Notes under the pieces: generated by a model | What the model was told of the DNA's origin: nothing | Database searches by the model: none | What the model saw: only the letters and a program-made list of their open reading frames with translations | Program-made: the position numbers and the translations under genes | Shown here: in pieces, positions 1-8,349 of the stretch | How positions within the stretch are numbered: the stretch's first letter is position 1 | Layout: each line of letters starts with the position of its first letter | NCBI GenBank assembly: GCA_026706935.1 | Contig: JAPOXV010000018.1 | Coordinates: 1-64,000, forward strand | DNA from: Gammaproteobacteria bacterium | GTDB lineage: Bacteria; Pseudomonadota; Gammaproteobacteria; Pseudomonadales; Azotimanducaceae | DNA: 64,000 bases | Direction: 5' to 3'

Positions 1-71
1 CATAAGCACATATTTTAAAAAGTTATAGTAGATTTATGCGAACTGTTACGAGCCCAAGAGACGGAAGCAGA

Positions 72-557
72 CTATCTTTTTGCGCTGATGAACGACATAT
101 CGCGGTCGCTTCGGATTGTCCATCCGTCGTCTAGTAACTTTACGGTTGCGTACACGGGCTTTCCATCGGGTTTAGATGCTTGGTATCGGGCAAAGAGGAA
201 ATGACCAGGTGTTGTCGCCGCATCGATTGTCGACCAGTCAAGACCAGCGAGCGGTACTTTCACGCGACCCGACCACATAGGATCTCCGGCTTCTACCACA
301 GAGCCGATACATAGATAGAAGAAACGAGCGCTAATTGGACCTTGCGCGAATGGTCCAAAATAGTCGGGTTCAGGACCATTTTTTGCCTTCCTAACTGTAA
401 CCTCTAGCTCAAATTCCACTGTTTGTCCATTGTTTTTTAGAACTTCAACGTAATCGAGGCGTTCGGCTTTGGCACCTTTTCCTCGTTGTAGACAAACCGC
501 GAAATTCACGGGTGGCTCGACGAGTTGGATTTTGATACGTAAGTTTTGCTGGGTCAT
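72..557 (-). CDS. DUF5990-family protein
   Basis: A small soluble protein of about 161 residues. The pattern of an LRIKIQLVEPP start, an FGPFAQGP block, an aromatic RFFYLCIGS strand and a WSGRVKVPLAGL block matches what I know of the DUF5990 family. That family has no established function and is often built as a single beta-rich domain. There is no signal peptide or membrane segment. I chose the second methionine (MTQQNLRI), because the first eight residues of the longer frame do not belong to the conserved core. It is divergent from the hotdog-like gene at 767. The family call is recognition by eye and the role is unknown. Confidence 0.62.
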   Translation of the reverse strand: MTQQNLRIKIQLVEPPVNFAVCLQRGKGAKAERLDYVEVLKNNGQTVEFELEVTVRKAKNGPEPDYFGPFAQGPISARFFYLCIGSVVEAGDPMWSGRVKVPLAGLDWSTIDAATTPGHFLFARYQASKPDGKPVYATVKLLDDGWTIRSDRDMSFISAKR

Positions 558-766
558 CGCGCGTCGATTTCTACTGAGCATTCGGTCGGACTGACGACTG
601 ATCTATCCGAGGATTATCTGTAAACCAATGAACTAGATTCGCAGGCGACGTCTCTATAACGAACTAACGCGTAAGAGAAATTCTTTGCGAGTCCCTTCGC
701 TTGGTTCGAATTCACAGGATCTCGATTCAGCGGCTTGTATACTAAAAAGAAACAGAGGAGTTTGAT

Positions 767-1582
767 ATGGCCGAAAGTGCATTGAATCCAACCGAAAAAC
801 TGTATTCAGAATGGCAGCAACCGGTAAATCGTTGGGCGGACTTGCCTAATTCAATACACAACGATTCTGTTGCCACGAAGATCGGCATGCGAGGCGGGAC
901 GATCCCGGGTACTGTGCACCTAAACCACTTTGTCCCGCTAATTCAAGACACATGGGGAATGGCGTGGTATGAAAAAGGCGCGATCTCCATGTATTACACC
1001 TTCGCCACGACTCACAAGGAAGATGTACGGGCAGTCATGGTGAAGCCGGCCTTACGATCAGAAGACAAGGTCGATGCATTCGTCGAAACGCCAGAAGAGA
1101 AGATCGTATGTAAAGGCTCCTTGTCGGTTGGCGATTCACCCAAACCTAATTACGTTGCAAGCTTGCCACTTGAAGATGCGCCTCGATCCGAGCTACGAAT
1201 TCTCGATCGTATGAAGACCGGGATGGAATGTCCGGAACGGGATGACGTCATCGCGACTGAAGGAAAAGGTAGTGGCGACTACGAGGGAATCGTTGAGTTA
1301 CCAACGGGTCTCTTCCAAATGCTCCAAACCGGTGCACCCACGGGTACGCTAAAAAAGGCGGTGGGCTTCTATGGCGCTACGGAAATTCGTACATTAAAAG
1401 GACCAATCCGTGTCGACACGGAATACCGTCGTGTAGGTAAGGTCGTATGTGTAGGTGCGAGCCCGAAGACTGAGTACGTTTGGATTGACTCTCAGTTGCT
1501 GGACAAGTCATCGGGTGACGTGGTCGCCGAGATGCGTCAATTTAGTCGATTCATGAAAGCGTCGTCGGATCTCTGGTCGTAG
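767..1582 (+). CDS. Hotdog-fold (MaoC/thioesterase-like) protein
   Basis: 271 residues, cytoplasmic, with no signal peptide. The segment RGGTIPGTVHLNHFVPLI near residues 43-60 resembles the hydration-type loop and central helix of MaoC/hotdog enzymes. A second beta-rich half (residues about 160-265) would fit a double-hotdog architecture. Such proteins act on acyl-CoA or acyl-ACP thioesters, but I cannot name the substrate. A good Shine-Dalgarno AGAGGAG lies at 753-759, eight bases before the ATG. A possible -10 (TATACT) sits at 738-743. Another MaoC-like gene lies at 11677 and a CoA-transferase at 18283, so acyl-CoA chemistry recurs here. The start is well supported; the fold call is tentative. 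Confidence 0.5.
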   Translation: MAESALNPTEKLYSEWQQPVNRWADLPNSIHNDSVATKIGMRGGTIPGTVHLNHFVPLIQDTWGMAWYEKGAISMYYTFATTHKEDVRAVMVKPALRSEDKVDAFVETPEEKIVCKGSLSVGDSPKPNYVASLPLEDAPRSELRILDRMKTGMECPERDDVIATEGKGSGDYEGIVELPTGLFQMLQTGAPTGTLKKAVGFYGATEIRTLKGPIRVDTEYRRVGKVVCVGASPKTEYVWIDSQLLDKSSGDVVAEMRQFSRFMKASSDLWS

Positions 1583-1971
1583 TTTTTGAATTGATCTGAC
1601 TGGCTAGCGGATTCACTACTCCTTTCAAACTCGACGTAATTAGCGCCAAACGTTTCATTTTTAGTGCTGGATGAAACTGGAAACGTAATTTTCGCGCGTG
1701 CTTGAGAGGCTGCTATCGACGTTGTTGAGAGAAGACCAATCTCGCACCAAGGCTGATCGACGTTGCCGAAGGGTGAGACTTAGTTCGAGTTTTGTACCGT
1801 AGAACGACTGGGAATCGAAGCGTAATCGAGAAGGGAATTACTATATCGGGCTTCTTAGTTGTGCAGTCGCAACTGACATGACAAGGAATGGGTCGCTCTT
1901 TCGATATTGACCACTTATGCGTATCTAGTCTCTTCGTCTCGATGTCGTCGTAGAAAACTCAGTAGTTCACA
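1583..1971. other. 389-bp intergenic stretch, nothing recognised
   Basis: No reading frame here has family-like content, and I see no tRNA, strong hairpin or repeat. It separates the hotdog-like gene from the glutathione transferase gene and presumably holds the latter's promoter. No convincing -35/-10 pair was found. Confidence 0.4.
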
Positions 1972-2589
1972 ATGCAGATCATCTTGTATGAACTTGGTCC
2001 AACGAGATCATCACGTTGCCGTTGGACGCTCCTGGAAGCGGGGCTCGATTTCGAATCGAGAGGTAATTCATCCGAAATCTTCGAGTGTGAGGAGTTAAGA
2101 AAAGTTCACCCGCTCGGGAAGCTACCGGCTGCTATCATCGATGACAAGCCGCTGTTTGAATCCGCTGCAATTTGTAGCACGATCGCCGATTTGGTACCTG
2201 AACGAAATTTGATCGGGCGTCCTGGGACCTGGGCTCGCGCGCTCCACAACCAGTGGACGTCGTTTGTGTTGACTGAATTGGAAGCGTGGCTTTGGAGTAC
2301 TGACCTAAATACGGACGAGAGAGGTTTCTTAATGCCAAGAGACGATCAAGTTCCGGAGATCGTGCACCAAAACCGAAAACTGGCTCAACGCGCCGCAGCC
2401 GTTCTGGACGCTCAATTACAGAAGACCAAGTTTCTAGTAGAAAACCGTTTTTCGGTTGCAGACATCATCGTTGGTTACACGGTTTCCTGGTTAGAAGAAT
2501 TGGAGTGGATTGCTTCGTTTCCGAACTTGAGTGACTATTTAGACCGGCTGTGCGAGAGAGAACATTGCACCATATCTAGACATAAGTGA
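1972..2589 (+). CDS. Glutathione S-transferase family protein
   Basis: 205 residues, the usual GST length. The N-terminal thioredoxin-like half begins MQIILYELGPTRSSRCRWTL, with the Ser/Cys cluster at residues 13-16 in the position of the catalytic residue. GKLPAAIIDDKPLFESAAI (about 49-67) supplies the cis-Pro and the E-S glutathione gamma-glutamyl contact. The C-terminal helical half ends in a FSVADIIVGYTVSW block (about 160), the conserved N-capping/hydrophobic-staple Asp region of GSTs. It probably conjugates or reduces small electrophiles in the cytoplasm; the substrate is unknown. It starts at ATG. Confidence 0.85.
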   Translation: MQIILYELGPTRSSRCRWTLLEAGLDFESRGNSSEIFECEELRKVHPLGKLPAAIIDDKPLFESAAICSTIADLVPERNLIGRPGTWARALHNQWTSFVLTELEAWLWSTDLNTDERGFLMPRDDQVPEIVHQNRKLAQRAAAVLDAQLQKTKFLVENRFSVADIIVGYTVSWLEELEWIASFPNLSDYLDRLCEREHCTISRHK

Positions 2590-2816
2590 TTTGAAGAAAT
2601 ATCTTCTAACTTATTGTTTTATTTGAACTATCTAATTTATCGATGTCATAGTTATGCAAAAATTGCACGTTCATATCGCAGATCAATAGAGGCATGCTGC
2701 AATCGGTGTCTGATTCGAGATGAATCACATGGTCAATAGACTCACGGCTTAGGTTGGGTTCGTGAAAGATTACCCTTCGCTTCCTGACTCACGGAATAAG
2801 GTACACGAACTTTAGG

Positions 2817-3815
2817 ATGACAAGTCAAGCAGTATTGAATTTCGACACGCGTTTCCGCGATCAGCCTGTGACGTTTGCGAATGGCGTTGAAGGACAGAAC
2901 ATCGAAATTCCATCAGCCTCGCCTATTAACTATCACCAGGTGATCCGAGAACCGGATGAAATTCAGGAAACGACCGTTGACGGCAAACTCTTTCTGCCAA
3001 TCGACGGGAAGCCGCCGTTTCCGTTGGTCATTGTTGCACCTGGAAGTCTCGGTGTTGCACCTTCGCATATTCAACACGCCGAGACTATCAATCGTCTCGG
3101 CGTTGCTACGTTCATCCTCGATAGCTTTGGTGCTAGGCAGGTGACTTCCACCGTTGCAGATCAGACCCAGTTTTCATTCGCGGCGAGCGCTTACGATCTG
3201 TTAGCAGCTTTTGAAGCACTTTCACATATGGAGGAGATCGACTCCGTGCGAATCGGCGCACAGGGACATAGTCGCGGCGGTTCGGCAGTGATTACCGCTT
3301 CGATGCGTTGTTTCGTCGATCCGGTCATCGGATCAGAGAAGGGATTTGCTGGAGTGCTGGCGGCGTACCCATGGAGTGGTCATCAATTCTTAGATCCGCG
3401 TGTAGGGCGAACAGAGGTGCGGGTCCTGATGGGCGACGCGGATGAGTGGTGTTCCGTTGCTCAAGTGCAAGGTCACTGCCAAGCGATCAGATTGGTCGGT
3501 GGCGCGGCGACGATGCGCATATTTCAGGGTGCACAGCATAGCTTCGATCGCGATACACCGATTGTTGACATTGAGGATGCAGCGGTTGCTCGAGATGCAC
3601 CCATCTCGTACATCGCGAATGACGGTGCGCTAATCCATCCTGTCGTCGGGGTACCCGACCCGACACTTGTCGATCGCGACACCATGGTCTACTCGATGAA
3701 AGCGGGGTACGGGAAAAAAGGCGCGCGGATTGGCAGCGCTGAAGGTCAAGCAAGTACGTTTCGTAATGACATGATCCAGTTTTGGACCAGGATCCTAAAC
3801 CTGCAAGTGTTCTAA
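2817..3815 (+). CDS. Dienelactone-hydrolase-like alpha/beta hydrolase
   Basis: 332 residues with no signal peptide. The alpha/beta-hydrolase landmarks are in order: an oxyanion strand PLVIVAPGSLGV (about 63-74), the nucleophile elbow GHSRGG (about 155), an acid-bearing strand LMGDADEWC (about 205) and the catalytic histidine in FQGAQHSFD (about 240). This layout matches the dienelactone hydrolase family (COG0412-type), which hydrolyses esters or lactones, usually with Ser or Cys as nucleophile. Here it is Ser. It is a little longer than the classic 236-residue DLH because of an N-terminal beta-rich lead. Substrate unknown. Confidence 0.72.
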   Translation: MTSQAVLNFDTRFRDQPVTFANGVEGQNIEIPSASPINYHQVIREPDEIQETTVDGKLFLPIDGKPPFPLVIVAPGSLGVAPSHIQHAETINRLGVATFILDSFGARQVTSTVADQTQFSFAASAYDLLAAFEALSHMEEIDSVRIGAQGHSRGGSAVITASMRCFVDPVIGSEKGFAGVLAAYPWSGHQFLDPRVGRTEVRVLMGDADEWCSVAQVQGHCQAIRLVGGAATMRIFQGAQHSFDRDTPIVDIEDAAVARDAPISYIANDGALIHPVVGVPDPTLVDRDTMVYSMKAGYGKKGARIGSAEGQASTFRNDMIQFWTRILNLQVF

Positions 3816-3849
3816 AAAATCAGTGCTTATTCGCGATCGAAATTGTGTG

Positions 3850-4539
3850 TTAGTGTGCTTGTATCGTCTGTTTCAAGGCAGAAAGCACATCGTGCAGTGA
3901 GTTGACGACCTGATGTCCAAGTAGAAGCAGTTGTGGTGATGGTTGGACAAGATCGGGTACTTGAAAGACGATACAACCTGCGCTCACTGCCGATCGGACG
4001 CCGTTTTCAGAGTCCTCGAGCGCCCAACATTCATCAGCGCTGACGCCGAGACACTCTGCCGCGAGGAGGTAGGGTTCGGGATGCGGCTTGCTCTTCGCTA
4101 CATCATCTCCTGTTACAACAACAGGAAAAAACCTCGCAAGGTTGCTTAGCTTGAGCTTGGCGGAAGTGGACGGAACGCGCGACGATGTAGCGACAGCGCA
4201 AGAAATCTGGTTCTCGGCTGCGTAGGCTAGTAGCTCATCTGCGCCGGGTTTGATGTCAGCAGGTCGATGATCGATGAACTCGTGATAACGCCGTTGAGTG
4301 ATTGGACCGATTTCGTCCCAAGGGAAGTCCGGACCATACCCCGCCTTCAGGACGTCACCTATTTCCGGACCGTGCCGTCCGATACATCGAACGTAGACAT
4401 CGAAGTCCGTTCGCCTCCAACCTACCTCGTGGCAAGCTTCGACGAACGCATTGTGCGCTATTGTCTCGGTATCAAGGAGAAGACCGTCGAGGTCGAACAC
4501 CAATGCAGTCGGGGGGTCTAGTTTTTTCCGTTGTTCCAT
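3850..4539 (-). CDS. HAD-superfamily hydrolase, subfamily IA
   Basis: 229 residues. Motif I is VFDLDGLLLDTE, with the nucleophile Asp and acid/base Asp two residues apart. Motif II is the CAVATSS strand. Motif III/IV is KSKPHPEPYLLAAECLG followed by ALEDSENGV. The alpha-helical cap between motifs I and II is the subfamily IA type seen in beta-phosphoglucomutase and phosphoglycolate phosphatase. It dephosphorylates a small phosphometabolite; the exact one cannot be read from sequence. I start at the ATG of MEQRKKL rather than the upstream GTG, because GGAA lies seven bases before it. It lies downstream of, and parallel to, an alpha/beta hydrolase and a PQQ dehydrogenase. Confidence 0.8.
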   Translation of the reverse strand: MEQRKKLDPPTALVFDLDGLLLDTETIAHNAFVEACHEVGWRRTDFDVYVRCIGRHGPEIGDVLKAGYGPDFPWDEIGPITQRRYHEFIDHRPADIKPGADELLAYAAENQISCAVATSSRVPSTSAKLKLSNLARFFPVVVTGDDVAKSKPHPEPYLLAAECLGVSADECWALEDSENGVRSAVSAGCIVFQVPDLVQPSPQLLLLGHQVVNSLHDVLSALKQTIQAH

Positions 4540-4630
4540 ATGTGGATTCCGCGGCGTCACATGTACAAAAGGACCGTGGACGCTAATTTTCGTTCTGTCG
4601 ATTCAGTACGAGTTTGAACACTAGCGGCAG

Positions 4631-5380
4631 TCAACTAGACTGTGACGAGCTAAAACTGGAAATACGCTCAATTGCGTCGTGCAGCTTCTCGTCGAGCTCG
4701 CCAGCGTGGGATAACCATATCGAATGAGCAGCGCCATCAATTTCGACGAATCGACCATGTGGCAGTAGCTGCGCTAATTGTCGCGTGGGCCAATCTGGTC
4801 GAATGTCATCGCTGCCGTAGATAAAGGTTGCAGGGATTTCCACCGCGGCGATATCGCGTAATAACGTTGGACGCTTGATATATTCGCGCCACGAACGCGT
4901 ACATTCGACATTAACGTTAGGATCCGCGTTGAAAATCACGCCGCCTAAGTCCTCACCGATACGGGCAAGGTTTCTACGATACGTCGCGTGCCAGTTACGG
5001 TCGTTTACGATCCTGCCACCCGCCATACCGATGAGTCCGATGACCGCTCGTGGATACGTGATTGCGTAGGTGAGCGCTACATCGGGTCCAAAACTGTGAC
5101 CGCCGACGATGCAATGTTCTAGTCCATACGCTTTTCGCACTTCCTCAGCGTCGTTGATCAGTGTATCCACGGCGTAGTTGCCATCCCAATCGGAGCGTCC
5201 GCAACCGCGCGGTTCGAATCGAACGACCTGACATACGTCCTCAATCAGCTCCGCAACGCGACCAAGGTAATCGTCACAGCCGGGGCCGCCGTTAAACATG
5301 AGAAACGGAATGCCCGTACCGCTGGTGCACGTCCAGATACGCGCTCCGCTAGAGTCGACGTATCGTTCGCGAATTGTCAT
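4631..5380 (-). CDS. Alpha/beta hydrolase, prolyl iminopeptidase-like
   Basis: 249 residues, cytoplasmic. FLMFNGGPGCDDY (about 26-38) is the HGGPG-type oxyanion loop typical of prolyl iminopeptidases and related S33 hydrolases. The sequence GGHSFGPDVALTYA (about 92-105) is the nucleophile elbow with Ser. YGSDDIRPDW (about 188) carries the acid and DGAAHSIW (about 218) the histidine. It is shorter than true Pip enzymes (about 310), with a reduced cap, so a general esterase or peptidase is possible. It follows the PQQ dehydrogenase by 83 bases on the same strand. Confidence 0.75.
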   Translation of the reverse strand: MTIRERYVDSSGARIWTCTSGTGIPFLMFNGGPGCDDYLGRVAELIEDVCQVVRFEPRGCGRSDWDGNYAVDTLINDAEEVRKAYGLEHCIVGGHSFGPDVALTYAITYPRAVIGLIGMAGGRIVNDRNWHATYRRNLARIGEDLGGVIFNADPNVNVECTRSWREYIKRPTLLRDIAAVEIPATFIYGSDDIRPDWPTRQLAQLLPHGRFVEIDGAAHSIWLSHAGELDEKLHDAIERISSFSSSQSS

Positions 5381-5463
5381 TAGTGAGCTGTCGCTGTCCT
5401 AGTTTTGCATGACCGTTCGACACAAATGCGGAGTAGCCGTTCGATAGCGCTGTTGGATCGCGA

Positions 5464-7479
5464 TCAACGACCGAGCGCAAATGCCAATATCGTATCGCCT
5501 AACGGAGTACCCGCTCTTGAGTGACCTCCCGCGTAGATCAATACATACTGGCGTCCGTCCAGTTCGTAAGTCATCGGCGTTGTTTGACCGCCTGCGGGAA
5601 GTTCCCACTCCCAAAGCACTTCACCATTTTCGATGTTGATTGCACGAATCATGTTGTCCATGGTTGCAGCAATGAAAATCAGTCCACTCGCTGTTACAAC
5701 CGGACCCCCAAGATTCGGTAGACCGATTTTCACGCCGAACTGAGCGCCGATCGTTTTACGCCACACAAGTGTGCCGTCCGACAAGTCGATTGCGGCAAGG
5801 ACTCCCCAAGGTGGCGGTGAGCACGGTAGGCCGAATGGCGAAAAGAGCATCGTCCTTTTCATGCCAAACGGAGCACCTTCCTGTGGCGAGACTTCCTTGC
5901 TTGGATTTTGTCGATGCACTTCGTCAAATTGAGCAGAAGGAATCAACTGGACGTGGTGAGCAACATTGGACATGTTGACGATAAGGAGATTACGACTTGG
6001 TTCGTAGGCTGCACCTCCCCAATTCGCGCCGCCGCCCGTAAAGGGATAGAAGATCGTTCCTTGCGTCGGAGGCGGAGTGTACAAGCCCTCTGCGACCGCT
6101 TCGTCGATTTGACGGCGACAATGTTGTTGGTCGATTAACGTTATGCCGAACGCATCGTCGGGGGACAACTCGTTAGGTACGATCGGGGGCGGATGTATCG
6201 GGAATGGTTGAGTAGCCGAAAGCCATTCGCCCGCTTCGGCGTTTTGAGGTACCGGTCGTTCCTCGACCGGTAGGAACGGCTCACCCGTATCTCGATCGAG
6301 TACAAAGACTAGGCCAGTCTTCGTCACCTGAGCGACTACGTCATGTAGCTCCCCATCGCTCCATATTGAGTAAAGACCGGGTTGTGCAGGCAGATCGTAA
6401 TCCCAAATATCGTGGTGTACCGTTTGGAAGCTCCACTGGAGTTCCCCCGTTTCGCCGTGGAGGGCGACGATGGAGTTAGCATGTCGATTGTCACCCGGCC
6501 GTAAACCGCCGAAGAAGTCAGGACTCGGACTGCTAGTAGGAAGAAAGACGAGACCTCGTTTTTCATCGACCGACATCGGCGCCCATACATTGGCGTGTCC
6601 TTCTTGAGGCGGCTGGTCACCGGCCCAAGTCGACGATGCTGGGTCGTCTGATGAGCGCGGAATCGGATCCCATTGCCATTTCGGTGTACCAGTTCGCGCA
6701 TCGAAAGCACGTACAACTCCTTTCGGTGCTGCGACTCGAGCATTGTCGCCGATCGATGATCCAATGACGACTGTGTTGCCAACGACCACGGGTGGGGAAG
6801 TGATCTGAAATTCACCGGACCAGAGCAGGGGCATGCTAGGTTCGATTCGAATCTCGCCGTCCGTACCGAAGTCCTTGCATGTCCGCCCGTCTTGCATGTC
6901 TAGCGCTATCAGTCGCGCATCGTTCGTACCCATAAAAATCCGATCTGAGCATGATGCAGATTCGAGACTATCTCGCCAATGCGCAACGCCGCGGCACACA
7001 AATTGATTAGCAGGATCCGTAGTGACTTCTATTTCGGGATCGAATCGCCAATGTACCGAACCCGTTACTGGATCTAGTGAAATAACCTCGTTGAATGGCG
7101 TGCAAAAGACCAGAGAGTCGCCGACCAAGATCGGTGTTCCTTCGGTAGCGGATCGCGCCATGGATTCCGACCGTCGCTCCATATCGCCTGTTCGAAACTC
7201 CCATATCGGCTCCAAAGAATTGACGTTGCTCGGGTTGATCTCGGTCGCATTGCTATATCTGTGACCGCCGGCATCACCACCGTAGTGCCGCCAGCCATGA
7301 CCGACATAAATCGTCTCGGATGGACGCGTCGTTAGGCGAGCGATGCCGTCTTTGTTCAGCGCATTCGCACCACCTATGATCGAGATGGCTGAACCACCAA
7401 AAAGTACCGCCATCCCGCCTAGCACACAAAGACCAATGAATGAGAGTAGAACCTTCGACGCGGCGGATCGAGAACGCAC
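5464..7479 (-). CDS. Membrane-anchored PQQ-dependent (glucose-type) dehydrogenase
   Basis: 671 residues. A single hydrophobic helix at about 9-33 anchors it in the inner membrane, with the catalytic domain in the periplasm. The remainder is an eight-bladed quinoprotein propeller. It contains GWRHYGGDAGGHRYS (about 62), HHDIWDYDLPAQPG (about 355), which carries the catalytic Asp known from membrane glucose dehydrogenase, and FTGGGANWGGAAYEP (about 490), a PQQ-stacking Trp region. E. coli Gcd has five membrane helices and about 796 residues. This protein lacks four of them, so direct quinone coupling may differ. It oxidises a sugar or alcohol and passes electrons to the respiratory chain. No pqq biosynthesis genes are in the window. 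Substrate is not determined. Confidence 0.83.
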   Translation of the reverse strand: MRSRSAASKVLLSFIGLCVLGGMAVLFGGSAISIIGGANALNKDGIARLTTRPSETIYVGHGWRHYGGDAGGHRYSNATEINPSNVNSLEPIWEFRTGDMERRSESMARSATEGTPILVGDSLVFCTPFNEVISLDPVTGSVHWRFDPEIEVTTDPANQFVCRGVAHWRDSLESASCSDRIFMGTNDARLIALDMQDGRTCKDFGTDGEIRIEPSMPLLWSGEFQITSPPVVVGNTVVIGSSIGDNARVAAPKGVVRAFDARTGTPKWQWDPIPRSSDDPASSTWAGDQPPQEGHANVWAPMSVDEKRGLVFLPTSSPSPDFFGGLRPGDNRHANSIVALHGETGELQWSFQTVHHDIWDYDLPAQPGLYSIWSDGELHDVVAQVTKTGLVFVLDRDTGEPFLPVEERPVPQNAEAGEWLSATQPFPIHPPPIVPNELSPDDAFGITLIDQQHCRRQIDEAVAEGLYTPPPTQGTIFYPFTGGGANWGGAAYEPSRNLLIVNMSNVAHHVQLIPSAQFDEVHRQNPSKEVSPQEGAPFGMKRTMLFSPFGLPCSPPPWGVLAAIDLSDGTLVWRKTIGAQFGVKIGLPNLGGPVVTASGLIFIAATMDNMIRAINIENGEVLWEWELPAGGQTTPMTYELDGRQYVLIYAGGHSRAGTPLGDTILAFALGR

Positions 7480-7744
7480 GGCGATTTGCAGTTAGACGAG
7501 GACGGCAATGTTATGGGTGTGCATGCTCCTTAGCTCGAACCATTGGTTGAGTTGACCCTAACTTAGCGCAGAACTCGAAGATCCACAGTTCGTTCTTCTA
7601 CGGTCACAAACGTTATGGACGCGTTCCGTTCGTAACTTGAATCGCCAACCTCTACGTGCCCTGCGTGCTCGTTGCTAGGTGTTCGCGGAGGTGGAGATAG
7701 AATCGCACGAATCGACGCAGAACACGATGAGAGGAGATTCTGCG

Positions 7745-8134
7745 ATGTCAATGAATTACGTAAGACATGGTTTTGGAACCGTGAGACCTTATATCTACGG
7801 TCCCTATGAACTACCTGATTTCCTCGCGAGCGTATTCGGCGCCACAGAGATCGAACGACATGAACAGAACGACCGCCGAGCCGCACATGTCGAATTAAAG
7901 TTAGGTGACAGCGTCCTCGTGGTCGAAGCGGGGGAGCAATTACCTGGATACGAACTGACAAAGGCGTCTATCTACGTGTACGTCGAAGATGTGGACGCCG
8001 TCTACAAGAAAGCGATTGAAGCTGGCGCAGAAACGATCTCAGAGCCTGAAGATCAGCCCTATGGCGAACGTAGTTGTGGATTCAACGCGTTCGAGAACAC
8101 GTGGTGGGTTTCAACGTGCACAAGTCGTGACTGA
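7745..8134 (+). CDS. VOC (glyoxalase/bleomycin-resistance) family protein
   Basis: 129 residues starting MSMNYVRHGFGTVRPYI. I chose this ATG because AGAGGAGA lies at 7729-7736 just upstream. The paired beta-alpha-beta-beta-beta modules of the vicinal-oxygen-chelate fold are visible, including DSVLVVEAG, ASIYVYVEDVDAVYKKAIEAGA and the typical PYGERSCGF...NTWWVST ending. That ending is the PhnB/glyoxalase-like C-terminus. Metal ligands cannot be assigned safely. Substrate unknown; it is a stand-alone gene. Confidence 0.75.
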   Translation: MSMNYVRHGFGTVRPYIYGPYELPDFLASVFGATEIERHEQNDRRAAHVELKLGDSVLVVEAGEQLPGYELTKASIYVYVEDVDAVYKKAIEAGAETISEPEDQPYGERSCGFNAFENTWWVSTCTSRD

Positions 8135-8349
8135 ACTAATGTTCGATTCGAGGAGTTTTGGTCGGAAGAGACAGTCGACTTTTTAGTGAATGTGTTGTTT
8201 CTACGGAACTGAAAAGCTCAACCAGAAGATAAGACTAGAGGAAGTGCCTTTCAGGACAAAAACCAGAGGTCTTGCTGTCATCTTCTCTTGGATGGGTAAC
8301 GTACTGACGATGCGAAGATGCGAAATGAACACCCCCGTCTAGGGCACTC

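Noticed and set aside
5205..5235. TTCGAA-containing tRNA-like T-loop at 5213
   Set aside because: There is no matching acceptor stem, and it lies inside the hydrolase gene.
8130..8180. Selenoprotein extension past the TGA of the VOC gene
   Set aside because: The VOC domain is complete before the TGA and the downstream frame has no conserved content.
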